From positions 2,356,001-2,420,000 of the forward strand of contig NZ_PZPL01000001.1 of NCBI RefSeq assembly GCF_003044275.1: a DNA stretch of 64,000 nucleotides, given 5' to 3'. Below the pieces are notes generated by a model that saw nothing but the letters and a program-made list of their open reading frames with translations, was not told the DNA's origin and ran no database searches. Source of the DNA: Rathayibacter caricis DSM 15933. Its GTDB lineage: Bacteria > Actinomycetota > Actinomycetes > Actinomycetales > Microbacteriaceae. The position numbers and the translations under genes are program-made. Positions 6,494 to 15,392 of this stretch are shown here, one piece after another (the first letter of the stretch is position 1; the number at the start of each line of letters is the position of its first letter).

Positions 6494-8098
6494 TCAGAGC
6501 GGGATGTTGCCGTGCTTCTTGGCGGGCAGGTTCGCGCGCTTGGTGCGCAGCGCCCGCAGCGCCTTGATCACGGAGACGCGGGTGGCCGACGGCTCGATGA
6601 CGCCGTCCAGCTCGCCGCGCTCGGCGGCCAGGAACGGGCTCGCCACGTTGTAGGTGTACTCGTTCGCGAGACGGGTGCGGACGGCGGCGACGTCCTCGCC
6701 CGCCTCCTCCGCCCTCCTGATCTCGTTGCGGTAGAGGATGTTGACCGCGCCCTGGCCGCCCATGACCGCGATCTCGGCGGTCGGCCAGGCCAGGTTGATG
6801 TCGGCGCCGAGCTGCTTGGAGCCCATGACGATGTACGCGCCGCCGTAGGCCTTGCGGAGGATCACGGTGACCAGGGGCACGGTGGCCTCGGCGTAGGCGT
6901 AGAGCAGCTTGGCGCCGCGGCGGATCACGCCGGTCCACTCCTGGTCGGTGCCGGGGAGGTAGCCGGGCACGTCGACGAGCGTGAGGATCGGGAGCGAGAA
7001 CGCGTCGCAGAAGCGCACGAACCGCGAGGCCTTCTCGCCCGCCTCGATGTTGAGCGTGCCGGCCATGGCGCTCGGCTGGTTGGCGATGATGCCGACCGAG
7101 CGGCCCTCGACGCGGCCGAAGCCGATCACGATGTTGGGGGCGAACAGCGGCTGCACCTCGAGGAAGTCGCCCTCGTCGACGATGTGCTCGATCACGACGC
7201 GCATGTCGTACGGCTGGTTCGGGCTGTCCGGGATGACCGTGTCGAGGAAGCGGTCGGAGTCGGTGGTCTCGAGGTCGACCTCGGTGTCGAAGACGGGGGC
7301 CTGCGAGAGGTTGTTGTCGGGGAGGAAGGAGAGGAGCGTCCGCGCGTAGTCGAGGGCGTCGTTCTCGTCGCTCGCGAGGTAGTGCGAGACGCCCGAGATC
7401 TTGTTGTGGGTGAGCGCGCCGCCCAGCTCCTCCATGCCGACGTCCTCGCCGGTGACGGTCTTGATCACGTCGGGGCCGGTCACGAACATCTGGCTGGTCT
7501 TGTCGACCATGATCACGAAGTCGGTCAGAGCGGGGGAGTACACCGCTCCTCCGGCCGCGGGCCCGCAGATGATCGAGATCTGCGGGATGACACCGCTGGA
7601 CGCGGTGTTCCGGCGGAAGATCTCGCCGTACTTGCCCAGGGCCACCACGCCCTCCTGGATGCGGGCTCCGCCGGAGTCGAGGATGCCGATGATCGGGACG
7701 CCGGTCTTCAGCGCGAGGTCCATGACCTTGATGATCTTCTCGCCCGCGACCTCGCCGAGCGAGCCGCCGAAGATCGTGAAGTCCTGCGAGTAGACGGCCA
7801 CCTGGCGACCGTGGATGGTGCCGGTGCCGGTGACGACCGCGTCGCCGTAGGGGCGCTTCTTCTCCATGCCGAACGCGTGGGTGCGGTGGCGCACGAACTC
7901 GTCCAGCTCCACGAAGGAGCCCGGGTCCAGGAGGGTGTCGATGCGCTCGCGGGCGGTCATCTTGCCCTTGGCGTGCTGCTTCTCGATCGCGGCCTCACCG
8001 CTCGCGGTGACCGCCTCGTGGTACCGGGCCTTGAGGTCGGCGATCTTCCCCGCGGTCGTGTACATGTCGGGCGCAGGACGTTCGATGTTCGCGGTCAC
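6494..8098 (-). CDS. accD: Acyl-CoA (propionyl-CoA) carboxylase beta subunit, carboxyltransferase
   Basis: A 534-residue protein, the usual length of actinobacterial AccD/PccB carboxyltransferases. It carries the N-terminal carboxyltransferase lobe ([49 protein letters not shown]) and C-terminal lobe ([47 protein letters not shown]). It moves carboxyl from biotin on the alpha subunit to acetyl- or propionyl-CoA, feeding fatty-acid synthesis. Acetyl versus propionyl preference is not determined from this reading. The GTG start at 8098 follows AAGGTGAG, which could be a ribosome site or a leaderless -10. BirA, which biotinylates the partner subunit, is divergently encoded next door, and the epsilon subunit is at 1686-1907. 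Confidence 0.95.
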   Translation of the reverse strand: MTANIERPAPDMYTTAGKIADLKARYHEAVTASGEAAIEKQHAKGKMTARERIDTLLDPGSFVELDEFVRHRTHAFGMEKKRPYGDAVVTGTGTIHGRQVAVYSQDFTIFGGSLGEVAGEKIIKVMDLALKTGVPIIGILDSGGARIQEGVVALGKYGEIFRRNTASSGVIPQISIICGPAAGGAVYSPALTDFVIMVDKTSQMFVTGPDVIKTVTGEDVGMEELGGALTHNKISGVSHYLASDENDALDYARTLLSFLPDNNLSQAPVFDTEVDLETTDSDRFLDTVIPDSPNQPYDMRVVIEHIVDEGDFLEVQPLFAPNIVIGFGRVEGRSVGIIANQPSAMAGTLNIEAGEKASRFVRFCDAFSLPILTLVDVPGYLPGTDQEWTGVIRRGAKLLYAYAEATVPLVTVILRKAYGGAYIVMGSKQLGADINLAWPTAEIAVMGGQGAVNILYRNEIRRAEEAGEDVAAVRTRLANEYTYNVASPFLAAERGELDGVIEPSATRVSVIKALRALRTKRANLPAKKHGNIPL

Positions 8099-8104
8099 CC
8101 GCTC

Positions 8105-8110
8105 ACCTTA
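8105..8110 (-). promoter_or_regulatory. Candidate -10 for accD
   Basis: Minus-strand TAAGGT is followed by GAGCGG and then the GTG start, the same 6-nt spacing as several other genes here. The same bases could instead serve as a Shine-Dalgarno, so the assignment is ambiguous. Confidence 0.4.
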
Positions 8111-8221
8111 CCGGCGGGGGTAGGGGCGCCCCCCTTGTCGTGAGGGCACAGGGAGCGGGCTGCCGCGCGGGAGGATCCGCACAACGACTCCCGCCTCCGG
8201 GCTCCTCGGAGAGGGCGCGAG

Positions 8222-8227
8222 TACCGT
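8222..8227 (+). promoter_or_regulatory. -10 element, leaderless start of birA
   Basis: TACCGT followed by GGCGGC and then ATG at 8234. No Shine-Dalgarno is needed or present at a usual distance. Confidence 0.5.
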
Positions 8228-8233
8228 GGCGGC

Positions 8234-9001
8234 ATGCAGCTCCCGCTCTCCCGCTCCGTGTCCCCGAAGGTGCTGTGGGAGGAGCACGCCGGCTCGACGA
8301 ACGACGTGCTCCGCGAGCACGCCACCCGCGCGCCGGACCAGTGGCCGCACCTCGCGGTGGTGGCGACCGACGACCAGCGGGCCGGCCGCGGCCGCCTGGG
8401 CCGGGTCTGGCAGGCGCCGGCTGGTCGGACCCTCGCCGTCTCGGTCCTGGTCGACGCCTCCGGACTTCAGGCAGGCGCCTCCGGATGGCTGCCGCTGGTC
8501 GCGGGTGCGGCGCTCGCCCGGGCGCTCGCCCCGCTGGTCGCAGTCCCGGTCGCCGTGAAGTGGCCCAACGACGTGCTCCTCGACGGCCGCAAGACCGCCG
8601 GCATCCTCGCCGAGCGGCTCCCCGACGGCCGCGTGATCCTGGGAACGGGCGTGAACCTGCTCCTCACGGAGGACGAGCTCCCCGTGCCGACCGCGACCTC
8701 GCTCGCTCTCGCCGGCGCCCGGACCGCCGACGCCGACGCCGTCCTCGCGGCGTACCTCACCGAGCTCTCGGCCCTGCTCGCACCCCTGCTCTCGCTGCGC
8801 GACGCCGAGGCGGCCGGCACCGCCGCCGCCGTGCGCGAGCGCTGCGGCACCCTCGGCCTCCGCGTGCGCGTGGAGCTCCCCGACGGCTCGGTGCACGAGG
8901 GGACCGCCCTCGCGCTGGACGCCGACGGTCGGCTCGTCGTTCAGCTCGCGGACGGACCGCGCGCGTTCTCGGCGGGCGACGTCACCCACCTGCGGCAGTG
9001 A
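8234..9001 (+). CDS. birA: Biotin--[acyl-CoA carboxylase] ligase
   Basis: A 255-residue biotin protein ligase without the N-terminal DNA-binding domain, so an enzyme rather than a BirA repressor. GRGRLGRVW (51-59) is the biotinyl-AMP loop and KWPNDVLL (109-116) the catalytic lysine motif; GTGVNLLLTEDELP follows the active site, and a small SH3-like C-terminal domain ends the protein. It activates biotin with ATP and attaches it to the carrier lysine of acyl-CoA carboxylase. Divergent from accD, which fits that role. The start lies 6 nt after a -10 hexamer. Confidence 0.95.
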   Translation: MQLPLSRSVSPKVLWEEHAGSTNDVLREHATRAPDQWPHLAVVATDDQRAGRGRLGRVWQAPAGRTLAVSVLVDASGLQAGASGWLPLVAGAALARALAPLVAVPVAVKWPNDVLLDGRKTAGILAERLPDGRVILGTGVNLLLTEDELPVPTATSLALAGARTADADAVLAAYLTELSALLAPLLSLRDAEAAGTAAAVRERCGTLGLRVRVELPDGSVHEGTALALDADGRLVVQLADGPRAFSAGDVTHLRQ

Positions 9002-9011
9002 GGAGGGGGCG

Positions 9012-9509
9012 ATGACGACGGACGCCCCCGAGCTCGAGCTCGCGCGGCTGACCCCTCGGGCGAGGAAGGCGGTGGCCCCGGTCATCGGCTTCCTCCTCCT
9101 CACCTGGTCGGGCTTCTACTTCGCCGCTCAGTTCGACCTGGGGCTCCAGCGGTGGATCATCGCGCTCGGCACGGCCGTCCTGGTGCTCCTGCTCTGCGCC
9201 CCCTCGGCGCTGCGCTCGGCGGGGATCCGCTACCGGATCACCACGCGCGCCCTGCACGCGCGGCGCGGTCTCGTGGGCGTCCGGCGCGCCGAGGTCGTGT
9301 TCGATCCGCGGATGAGCGTCCGGGTCGCGCGGTCGGTGACCCAGCGGTTCGCCCGGTGCGCCGACGTCGTGATCGAGCAGGACGGCGCGGAGGTGTTCGT
9401 GCTGCGCGACCTGCCCGATCCCGGGCTCGCCGCGATCGTGCTCCGGGACGCCATCGCCGCGTCGCCCCGGCCGCTGCCGGCGTGGGAGGACCCGGTGCGG
9501 CCCGAGTGA
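9012..9509 (+). CDS. PH-domain (DUF304-type) membrane protein
   Basis: A 165-residue protein starting 10 bp after birA, with GGAGGGGGCG before the ATG. Two hydrophobic segments (about 21-40 and 46-63) are followed by a small beta-rich domain (IRYRITTRALHARRG, RRAEVVFDPRMSVRV, VFVLRDLPDPG) typical of bacterial PH-like proteins. The domain should face the cytoplasm. Its role is unknown. This birA, PH protein, purK, purE order is one I associate with actinobacteria. Confidence 0.8.
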   Translation: MTTDAPELELARLTPRARKAVAPVIGFLLLTWSGFYFAAQFDLGLQRWIIALGTAVLVLLLCAPSALRSAGIRYRITTRALHARRGLVGVRRAEVVFDPRMSVRVARSVTQRFARCADVVIEQDGAEVFVLRDLPDPGLAAIVLRDAIAASPRPLPAWEDPVRPE

Positions 9510-9518
9510 GGGCGTCGG

Positions 9519-9524
9519 TACCAT
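9519..9524 (+). promoter_or_regulatory. Candidate -10 for purK
   Basis: TACCAT about 40 bp before the purK ATG, giving a short leader that contains the GGAGGAG ribosome site. The ATG inside this hexamer (9523) is in frame with purK but is unlikely as the start. Confidence 0.35.
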
Positions 9525-9564
9525 GGAGCCGCCCCGCGCCAGCGGGCGGAGACGGAGGAGCGCC

Positions 9565-10695
9565 ATGCGCGTCGGCGTGATCGGTGGCGGCCAGCTCGCC
9601 AGGATGATGATCCCCGCGGCCGTCGAGCTGGGGATCGACATCGCCGTCCTCGCCGAGACCGAGGGCGCTCCCGCGGCGCTCGCGGCGACGCAGGTCGGCG
9701 ACTACCGCGACGAGGCGGTGGTGCTCGCGTTCGCCGAGACCGTCGACGTCGTGACCTTCGACCACGAGCACGTCCCGCAGCCGATCCTGCGCGAGCTCGT
9801 CGCCCGCGGGATCCCCGTGCATCCGGGCCCGGACGCCCTCCTCTACGCGCAGGACAAGCTGCTCATGCGGCGCAGGCTCTCCGATCTCGGCCTGCCGGTC
9901 CCGGACTGGGCGGAGGTGTCCTCGGCCGACGAGCTCGCCGCGTTCCTCGACGACCACGGCGGCCGTGCCGTCGTCAAGACGGCCCGCGGCGGCTACGACG
10001 GCAAGGGCGTGCGGGTCGTCCGCGGCGCCGCGGAGGCCGACGACTGGTTCGAGGCGCTCGCCGAGGACGGTCGCGGCGGCTCCCTGCTCGTCGAGGAGCT
10101 CGTCGACTTCCGGCGCGAGCTCGCGCAGCTCGTCGCCCGCCGCCCCTCCGGCGAGACGGTGCTCTGGCCGGTCGTCGAGTCCGTGCAGCGCGACGGCGTC
10201 TGCGCGGAGGTCTTCGCCCCTGCTCCCGCCTCCGCCGGACGCGTCGCCGCGATGGCGGCGGAGATCGCCGAGTCGATCGCCGAGCGCCTGGGCGTCACCG
10301 GCGTCCTCGCCGTCGAGCTCTTCGAGACGACCGACGACCGCATCCTGGTCAACGAGCTGGCCATGCGGCCGCACAACAGCGGTCACTGGACCATGGACGG
10401 CTCCACCACCTCGCAGTTCGAGCAGCACCTGCGCGCGGTCCTCGACCTGCCGCTCGGAGCGACCGGCTGCCGCGACCCGTGGACCGTCATGGTGAACGTG
10501 CTCGGCGGACCGCAGGGCGAGTCGCTGACCGATCGCTACCCCCGCGTGCTGGCGGAGCACCCGGGCGTCAAGGTGCACAACTACTCCAAGCAGCCGCGAC
10601 CCGGCCGCAAGGTCGGCCACGTGAACGCGACCGGCGACGAGCTCGAGAGCGTCGTCTACGAGGCGCGAGCCGCGGCGGCGCTTCTCACCGACTGA
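9565..10695 (+). CDS. purK: N5-carboxyaminoimidazole ribonucleotide synthase
   Basis: A 376-residue ATP-grasp enzyme. [14 protein letters not shown] is the conserved N-terminus, [14 protein letters not shown] the ATP-grasp lysine and glycine loop, and [18 protein letters not shown] the family signature near the C-terminus. It converts AIR, bicarbonate and ATP to N5-CAIR in purine synthesis. ATG at 9565 is preferred to the in-frame ATG at 9523 because GGAGGAG lies 5 nt upstream and the protein then begins exactly at the Rossmann strand. purE follows 61 bp later, the usual pair. Confidence 0.96.
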   Translation: MRVGVIGGGQLARMMIPAAVELGIDIAVLAETEGAPAALAATQVGDYRDEAVVLAFAETVDVVTFDHEHVPQPILRELVARGIPVHPGPDALLYAQDKLLMRRRLSDLGLPVPDWAEVSSADELAAFLDDHGGRAVVKTARGGYDGKGVRVVRGAAEADDWFEALAEDGRGGSLLVEELVDFRRELAQLVARRPSGETVLWPVVESVQRDGVCAEVFAPAPASAGRVAAMAAEIAESIAERLGVTGVLAVELFETTDDRILVNELAMRPHNSGHWTMDGSTTSQFEQHLRAVLDLPLGATGCRDPWTVMVNVLGGPQGESLTDRYPRVLAEHPGVKVHNYSKQPRPGRKVGHVNATGDELESVVYEARAAAALLTD

Positions 10696-10699
10696 CACG

Positions 10700-10705
10700 T
10701 ACCAT
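10700..10705 (+). promoter_or_regulatory. Candidate -10 ahead of purE
   Basis: TACCAT followed after 7 nt by a GTG (10713) that opens a 15-codon frame ending at the purE start. See the short leader ORF. Confidence 0.35.
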
Positions 10706-10712
10706 GGTGGCC

Positions 10713-10760
10713 GTGACGAGCCGATCGACGACCCCCGCCCCCGCCGGAGACCCCACGTGA
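10713..10760 (+). CDS. Possible short leader ORF coupled to purE
   Basis: GTG at 10713 opens 15 codons ([15 protein letters not shown]) whose TGA overlaps the purE GTG at 10757 (GTGA). An in-frame ATG lies at 10704 inside the -10 hexamer. It may be a translated leader that delivers ribosomes to purE, or chance. No similarity is recognised and it is too short for codon statistics. Confidence 0.25.
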   Translation: MTSRSTTPAPAGDPT

Positions 10761-11275
10761 GCGCGGATGCGCTCGTGAACGGATCCGCGCCCGTCGTCGG
10801 CGTCGTCATGGGCTCCGACTCGGACTGGTCGGTCATGCAGGCCGCGTCGACGACGCTGACGGAGTTCGGCGTGGCCCACGAGGTCCGAGTCGTCTCGGCC
10901 CACCGGACCCCGGAGGCGATGATCGCGTACGGCCGCGACGCCCGCTCCCGAGGCCTCAAGGCGATCATCGCCGGCGCGGGCGGCGCCGCCCACCTCCCCG
11001 GCATGCTCGCGGCCGTGACTCCGCTGCCCGTCATCGGCGTGCCCGTGCCGCTCGCGCGCCTGGACGGCCTCGACTCCCTCCTCTCGATCGTGCAGATGCC
11101 CGCGGGCGTGCCCGTCGCGACCGTGTCCATCGGCGGAGCCCGGAACGCCGGCCTTCTCGCCGTCAAGATCCTCGCCACGGCCGACGACGCGCTCTCGGAG
11201 CGCCTCGTCGCGTTCGCCGCCGACCTCGAGACCCAGGTCGCCGCGAAGAACGACGCCCTGGTGGCGAGCCTGTGA
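10757..11275 (+). CDS. purE: 5-(carboxyamino)imidazole ribonucleotide mutase
   Basis: A 172-residue class I Pur[14 protein letters not shown] (residues 15-27), VSAHRTPE (46-53) and [11 protein letters not shown] are the substrate-binding and catalytic segments; [13 protein letters not shown] closes the active site of the octameric enzyme. It converts N5-CAIR to CAIR, the step after PurK. The start could be GTG at 10757 or GTG at 10775; the first is kept because it overlaps a stop codon in the usual GTGA fashion. The stop overlaps the start of the LCP gene, so the three genes probably share transcripts. Confidence 0.95.
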   Translation: MSADALVNGSAPVVGVVMGSDSDWSVMQAASTTLTEFGVAHEVRVVSAHRTPEAMIAYGRDARSRGLKAIIAGAGGAAHLPGMLAAVTPLPVIGVPVPLARLDGLDSLLSIVQMPAGVPVATVSIGGARNAGLLAVKILATADDALSERLVAFAADLETQVAAKNDALVASL

Positions 11276-12639
11276 CGGCGGTGTCCCTGCCGCTGCGGCA
11301 TCCCGACGTCCGCTCCAGCACCTTCATGACGCGGCGCGCCTGGTGGCTGCTCGTCGGCAACTTCCTGGTCCCCGGATCGGCCCAGGTCCTGGCGGGCAAC
11401 CGCCGGCTGGGCCGCCTCGGCCTGGCGTTCACCCTCGCGCTCTGGACAGCGCTGCTGCTCGCGGTCGTGCTCTACTTCGTCTTCCCGACCGGTCTCTACA
11501 CGCTCGCGACCTTCGACCTGTCGATGCTGGCCCTCCAGGCCGCACTCGTGATCTACGCGGTGGTCTGGCTCGTGCTCACCCTCGACACCCTGCGGCTCAT
11601 CCGGGTCGTGCGGGTGCGGCCGAGGATGCGCGGAGTGCTGGCGTTCGCGACGATCGCACTGATGGCGGTGTCCGTCGGCACGGCGGGAGCGGGCACCTAC
11701 CTCCTGGGCGTCACCCGCGGCACGCTCTCCTCGATCTTCGGTGGCGGAGCGATGGAGGCTCCGGTCGACGGCCGGTACAACATCATGCTGCTGGGCGGCG
11801 ACGCGGGCGAGGACCGCGAGGGGCTGCGTCCCGACAGCATCTCGGTCGTCAGCATCGACGCGTCCAGCGGTGCGGCGACCATCATCGGTGTGACGCGCGA
11901 GTTCCGCGACGTCCCCTTCGCCGAGGACAGTCCGATGCACGAGCTCTACCCGGACGGCTACAACTGGGGCGACTGCAACGTCAGCGTGTGCAAGCTGAAC
12001 TCGATCTACACCGAGGTGGAGCTGAAGAACCCGGAGCTCTACCCCGACGCGGTCGCCGAGGGCAGCGAGCCGGGCATCGAGGCGATGCGGGACGCCGTCG
12101 AGTCGATCCTGGACCTGCCGATCCAGTACTACGCGCTGATCGACATGGAGGGCTTCGCCCAGCTGATCGACGCGCTCGGAGGAGTCGACATCACCTACGA
12201 CGGTGACGAACCGCTGCCCCTGGGCGGGCTCCTCGACTCGGACGGCGTGCCCTACGGCGTGAACCAGTGGATCGAGCCGGGCGACTGGCACTTCAACGGC
12301 GAGCAGGCCCTCGCCTACGCGCGCTCCCGCATCACCTCGGACGACTACGCCCGGATGGAGCGGCAGCGCCAGGTGCAGGAGGCGCTGGTGCGCCAGTTCG
12401 AGCCGGCGAACGTGCTCTCGAAGTTCCAGGACGTGGCCGAGGCGGGCTCGCAGGTGATCAAGACGGACGTGCCCCAGGGGATGCTCGGCTACTTCGTGCA
12501 GCTCGGCCTGAAGACGAGGTCGCAGCCGATCGAGAGCGTCGAACTCACTCCGCCGACCGTCGACCCCGAGGACCCGGACTACGACGTCGTCCGGTCGATG
12601 GTGCACGAGGCGCTGTTCCCGGACGACTCCGGGAACTAG
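11272..12639 (+). CDS. LytR-CpsA-Psr (LCP) family cell-wall glycopolymer ligase
   Basis: A 455-residue membrane protein overlapping purE by GTGA. Four hydrophobic segments lie in residues 20-145, more than in single-span LCP proteins, followed by an extracytoplasmic LCP domain (about 165-400). Family markers are [36 protein letters not shown] (the phosphate-binding arginines), [20 protein letters not shown], and [23 protein letters not shown] enzymes transfer an undecaprenyl-diphosphate-linked glycan to peptidoglycan, releasing the lipid carrier. Its place at the edge of a 35-kb glycan locus suggests it anchors that product, though purEK-LCP linkage is also seen without one. Confidence 0.9.
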   Translation: MTAVSLPLRHPDVRSSTFMTRRAWWLLVGNFLVPGSAQVLAGNRRLGRLGLAFTLALWTALLLAVVLYFVFPTGLYTLATFDLSMLALQAALVIYAVVWLVLTLDTLRLIRVVRVRPRMRGVLAFATIALMAVSVGTAGAGTYLLGVTRGTLSSIFGGGAMEAPVDGRYNIMLLGGDAGEDREGLRPDSISVVSIDASSGAATIIGVTREFRDVPFAEDSPMHELYPDGYNWGDCNVSVCKLNSIYTEVELKNPELYPDAVAEGSEPGIEAMRDAVESILDLPIQYYALIDMEGFAQLIDALGGVDITYDGDEPLPLGGLLDSDGVPYGVNQWIEPGDWHFNGEQALAYARSRITSDDYARMERQRQVQEALVRQFEPANVLSKFQDVAEAGSQVIKTDVPQGMLGYFVQLGLKTRSQPIESVELTPPTVDPEDPDYDVVRSMVHEALFPDDSGN

Positions 12640-12644
12640 AGCCG

Positions 12645-12662
12645 GTCGAGCACGATCTCGAC
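12645..12662. terminator. Weak inverted repeat between convergent genes
   Basis: GTCGAG and CTCGAC (6 bp each, 6-nt loop) lie between the stops at 12639 and 12682. Short stem; position is the main argument. Confidence 0.3.
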
Positions 12663-12681
12663 GGGGCCTCGCGGCCGCCGC

Positions 12682-13818
12682 TCAGATCTCGGCGTGCAGC
12701 GCCCAGACCCGCTCGGCCGAGTCCCGCCAGCTGAACGCCCGGGCGCGGTCGCGCCCGGCCACCGACAGCCGCTCGCGGAGCGCAGGATCCGAGAGTACGC
12801 TGCTCATTGCCAGAGCCAGCCGTTCCGGGTAGTCCTCCGCGTCGCCGCGCTCGACGGCCACTCCGGCGTCGGCCGCGACCTCGAGCAGGGCCGCGTCGTC
12901 CGAGTGGACGACCGGCACACCGAAGTGCATCGCCTCGAGCACCGGCAGGCCGAAGCCCTCCGCGATGCTGGGGTACACGAAGAGGGTGGCGCGGTCCAGG
13001 ACCACGGCGAGGTCGGCGTCGCTCAGCACGCCGAGGGCGCGCACGCGGTGCTCGTCCAGTCCCTGCTCGTCGGCGACGGCGGCGATGTCGAGCTCGCCCC
13101 AGCCGGTCGGTCCGACGATCAGCAGCGGGATCGCGGGGGCGGAGGCGCCTCCGAACGCGGCGATCAGCGAGACGAGCCCCTTGCGCGGCTCGAGGGTCCC
13201 GACGCTCAGCACGTACTCGGCCGGCAGCCCGAGCGCGACGGCGCGCGCCTCGGCGTCGTCCGGGAGCACGAGACCCGAGCCCACCGCTCCGCCGATCACC
13301 CGCAGCCTGTCGCCGAAGTCGAGGACCTCGGAGAGCTGCTGGGCGACCGCGTGGGTGGGGACGACGACGGCATCGGCGTGCTTGCGCGCCCGCTTCGCCA
13401 TGGCGCGGTGCCACTTCGCCCCGTGCGGGGTGAGGGTCTCGGGATGAGTCCACGGGACGGTGTCGTGGATGGTCACGGCGATCTGCTCGCCGTCCCGGCC
13501 CTCGTGGCTGCGCAGCGGCGCGAAGAGGCTCGGAGCGTGGATCATGCCTCCGCCGGCGGGGATGCCGATGCCGTACTGCCAGGCGCGCGACAGCTCGCGG
13601 CGGCCCAGGTGGAGCCGGTGGATCCGCGCGAGCCCGGGCAGCCGCTGCCGCAGCTCCTCCTCCTTCTCGGGCGGGTAGGCGGAGACGACGGCCTCGACCT
13701 CGCAGTCGCGGGGCGCGGTCGCGATGAGCTCGCGCGTCAGCTCCTCCGTGTAGCGGCCGATGCCGCCCGGCACGCGGGCGAGCATCTGGTCGACGACGAC
13801 GCGCAGCACGGTGCTCAC
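12682..13818 (-). CDS. GT4-family glycosyltransferase
   Basis: A 378-residue GT-B fold enzyme. The N-terminal half has VPGGIGRYTEEL and IHDTVPWTHPETL; the C-terminal half has SVGTLEPRKGL, VGPTGWGELD, and the donor-binding YPSIAEGFGLPVLEAM, all typical of GT4 mannosyl/rhamnosyltransferases that use GDP- or dTDP-sugars. It lacks membrane segments and should act at the inner membrane face. GTG at 13818 overlaps the rmlD stop (GTGA), so it is co-translated with rmlD, which suggests an L-rhamnosyltransferase; that is inference. The gene ends convergently with the LCP gene. Confidence 0.85.
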   Translation of the reverse strand: MSTVLRVVVDQMLARVPGGIGRYTEELTRELIATAPRDCEVEAVVSAYPPEKEEELRQRLPGLARIHRLHLGRRELSRAWQYGIGIPAGGGMIHAPSLFAPLRSHEGRDGEQIAVTIHDTVPWTHPETLTPHGAKWHRAMAKRARKHADAVVVPTHAVAQQLSEVLDFGDRLRVIGGAVGSGLVLPDDAEARAVALGLPAEYVLSVGTLEPRKGLVSLIAAFGGASAPAIPLLIVGPTGWGELDIAAVADEQGLDEHRVRALGVLSDADLAVVLDRATLFVYPSIAEGFGLPVLEAMHFGVPVVHSDDAALLEVAADAGVAVERGDAEDYPERLALAMSSVLSDPALRERLSVAGRDRARAFSWRDSAERVWALHAEI

Positions 13819-14660
13819 GGTCGGACCGTCTCGATCGGTGCGGCCGCGAGTGCCTCGTCCCAGGAGCGCAGCGGAGGCAGGCCCGCCCGGCCCCAGCCGT
13901 CGTGGCCGAGGACGGAGTAGGCGGGGCGCGGCGCGGGGCGGACGAACGAGCCGCTGTCGGTCGGGCGGATCCGCTCGGGATCGAGCCCCGCCTTCTCGAA
14001 GACCGCGCGGGCGAAGCCGTACCAGGTCGTCTCTCCGGCGTTGGTGCCGTGGTAGACGCCCGCCGGCGCTCCCGAGTCGACGAGCTCGACCAGGCGGGCG
14101 GCGAGGTCGCCCGTCCAGGTCGGCTGCCCGCGCTGGTCGTCGACGACGCTCAGGGTCTCGTGAGTGCCCGCGAGGCGGACCATCGTCTTCGCGAAGTTGC
14201 CGCCGTGCTCGCCGTAGAGCCACGCGGTGCGGACGACGTAGCCCCGCTCCGGATTCGCGGCCAGGACGAGCTCCTCGCCCTCGGCCTTGGTGCGCCCGTA
14301 CGCGGAGATCGGCCGGCGCGGGTGGTCCTCGCCGTAGGGGGAGGTCGCGGAGCCGTCGAACACGTAGTCGGTCGAGACCTGCACGATCGCCGCGCCGATC
14401 TCGGCCGCCGCTCGCGCGAGGTTCTGCGCGCCGAGCGCGTTGACTCGTCGCGCCTCGTCCTCATCGCTCTCCGCGTCGTCGACGCGCGTGTAGGCGGCGC
14501 AGTTGAGCACCGCGTCGTGCCCGGCCACCGCAGCGCGGACGGCGTCGAGGTCGGTGACGTCCAGATCGCGTCGGCCGAGGGCCGTGAGCGGACGGTCGCC
14601 GAGGGCGGTGCGGAGGTCGGTGCCGAGCATTCCTGCGGCGCCCGTGAGGAGGAAGGTCAC
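13815..14660 (-). CDS. rmlD: dTDP-4-dehydrorhamnose reductase
   Basis: A 281-residue short-chain reductase with TGAAGMLG (NADPH loop), VSTDYVFDG, and the catalytic YGRTK (Tyr121, Lys125). DYVFDG and GVYHGTNAGETTWY are characteristic of RmlD. It makes dTDP-L-rhamnose from dTDP-4-keto-L-rhamnose. GTG at 14660, after GATGAGGGG, is chosen because the Rossmann strand begins at once. RmlC is divergent 96 bp away; RmlA and RmlB are not in this window. Confidence 0.95.
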   Translation of the reverse strand: MTFLLTGAAGMLGTDLRTALGDRPLTALGRRDLDVTDLDAVRAAVAGHDAVLNCAAYTRVDDAESDEDEARRVNALGAQNLARAAAEIGAAIVQVSTDYVFDGSATSPYGEDHPRRPISAYGRTKAEGEELVLAANPERGYVVRTAWLYGEHGGNFAKTMVRLAGTHETLSVVDDQRGQPTWTGDLAARLVELVDSGAPAGVYHGTNAGETTWYGFARAVFEKAGLDPERIRPTDSGSFVRPAPRPAYSVLGHDGWGRAGLPPLRSWDEALAAAPIETVRP

Positions 14661-14744
14661 CCCCTCATCATGCCGGAGGGGCGCGCTCCGCAGGCACGGG
14701 ACGCACCACCCGGCACACGGCGTCAGGGCCGCCCACGCGCTCGT

Positions 14745-14750
14745 TACACT
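14745..14750 (+). promoter_or_regulatory. -10 element, leaderless start of rmlC
   Basis: TACACT followed by CGTCCC and then the GTG at 14757. Identical hexamer and spacing occur before the gene at 29791. Confidence 0.55.
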
Positions 14751-14756
14751 CGTCCC

Positions 14757-15359
14757 GTGCAGATCCGAGAACTCGACATCCCCGACGTCTACGAGGTCAC
14801 CCCGCGGCAGTTCCCCGACGATCGGGGGGTGTTCTTCGAGTTCTACCGCTTCGATCGGCTCGCCGAGAAGGTGGGACATCCGCTGGCGCTCCGGCAGGGC
14901 AACACCTCGGTCTCACGCCGCGGCACCGTGCGCGGGATCCACTTCGCGCAGATCCCGCCGTCGCAGGCGAAGTACGTGTCGTGCTTCTCCGGCGCCGTGC
15001 TCGACTACGTCGTCGACATCCGAGTCGGATCGCCCACCTTCGGGCAGTGGGAGACGATCCTGCTCGACGACGTCGACCGCCGCTCCGTCTACATCTCCGA
15101 GGGCATCGGGCACGCCTTCGTCGCGCTGACCGAGGGCGCCGTGGTGTCGTACCTGGTGAACGCGACCTTCGATCCCGAGCGCGAGAAGGGCATCGACCCG
15201 CTCGACGAGCAGATCGGCCTGCGGTTCCCGGAGGAGGCGGGCGAGCTGCTGCTGTCGCCCAAGGACACCGATGCGCCGACGCTGGCCGAAGCCGAGGCGC
15301 TGGGGCTCCTCCCGACCTGGGACGAGGCGCGCGCGTACTACGCCGGACTCGACGAGTAG
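14757..15359 (+). CDS. rmlC: dTDP-4-dehydrorhamnose 3,5-epimerase
   Basis: A 200-residue cupin-fold epimerase. RGIHFAQ holds the catalytic histidine (His62), SQAKYVSC the lysine (Lys72), and GIGHAF plus VVSYLVN the conserved barrel strands with Tyr132. It epimerises C3 and C5 of dTDP-4-keto-6-deoxyglucose. Start chosen at GTG 14757, six bases after a -10 hexamer; longer in-frame extensions run antisense into rmlD and are not plausible. Works with RmlD opposite. Confidence 0.95.
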   Translation: MQIRELDIPDVYEVTPRQFPDDRGVFFEFYRFDRLAEKVGHPLALRQGNTSVSRRGTVRGIHFAQIPPSQAKYVSCFSGAVLDYVVDIRVGSPTFGQWETILLDDVDRRSVYISEGIGHAFVALTEGAVVSYLVNATFDPEREKGIDPLDEQIGLRFPEEAGELLLSPKDTDAPTLAEAEALGLLPTWDEARAYYAGLDE

Positions 15360-15392
15360 CGGCTGGGACCGCCCGGCTCAGCGGCCCAGCCG
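15360..15392. terminator. Bidirectional terminator
   Basis: CGGCTGGG (15360-15367) pairs perfectly with CCCAGCCG (15385-15392), beginning directly after the rmlC stop and running into the last codons of the convergent gene. Confidence 0.55.

Noticed and set aside
9238..12606. 1122-codon open frame on the minus strand
   Set aside because: It lies antisense to purK, purE and the LCP gene, which have diagnostic motifs. Its product is a low-complexity Arg/Asp/His/Gly mix, as expected for the antisense of GC-rich genes.
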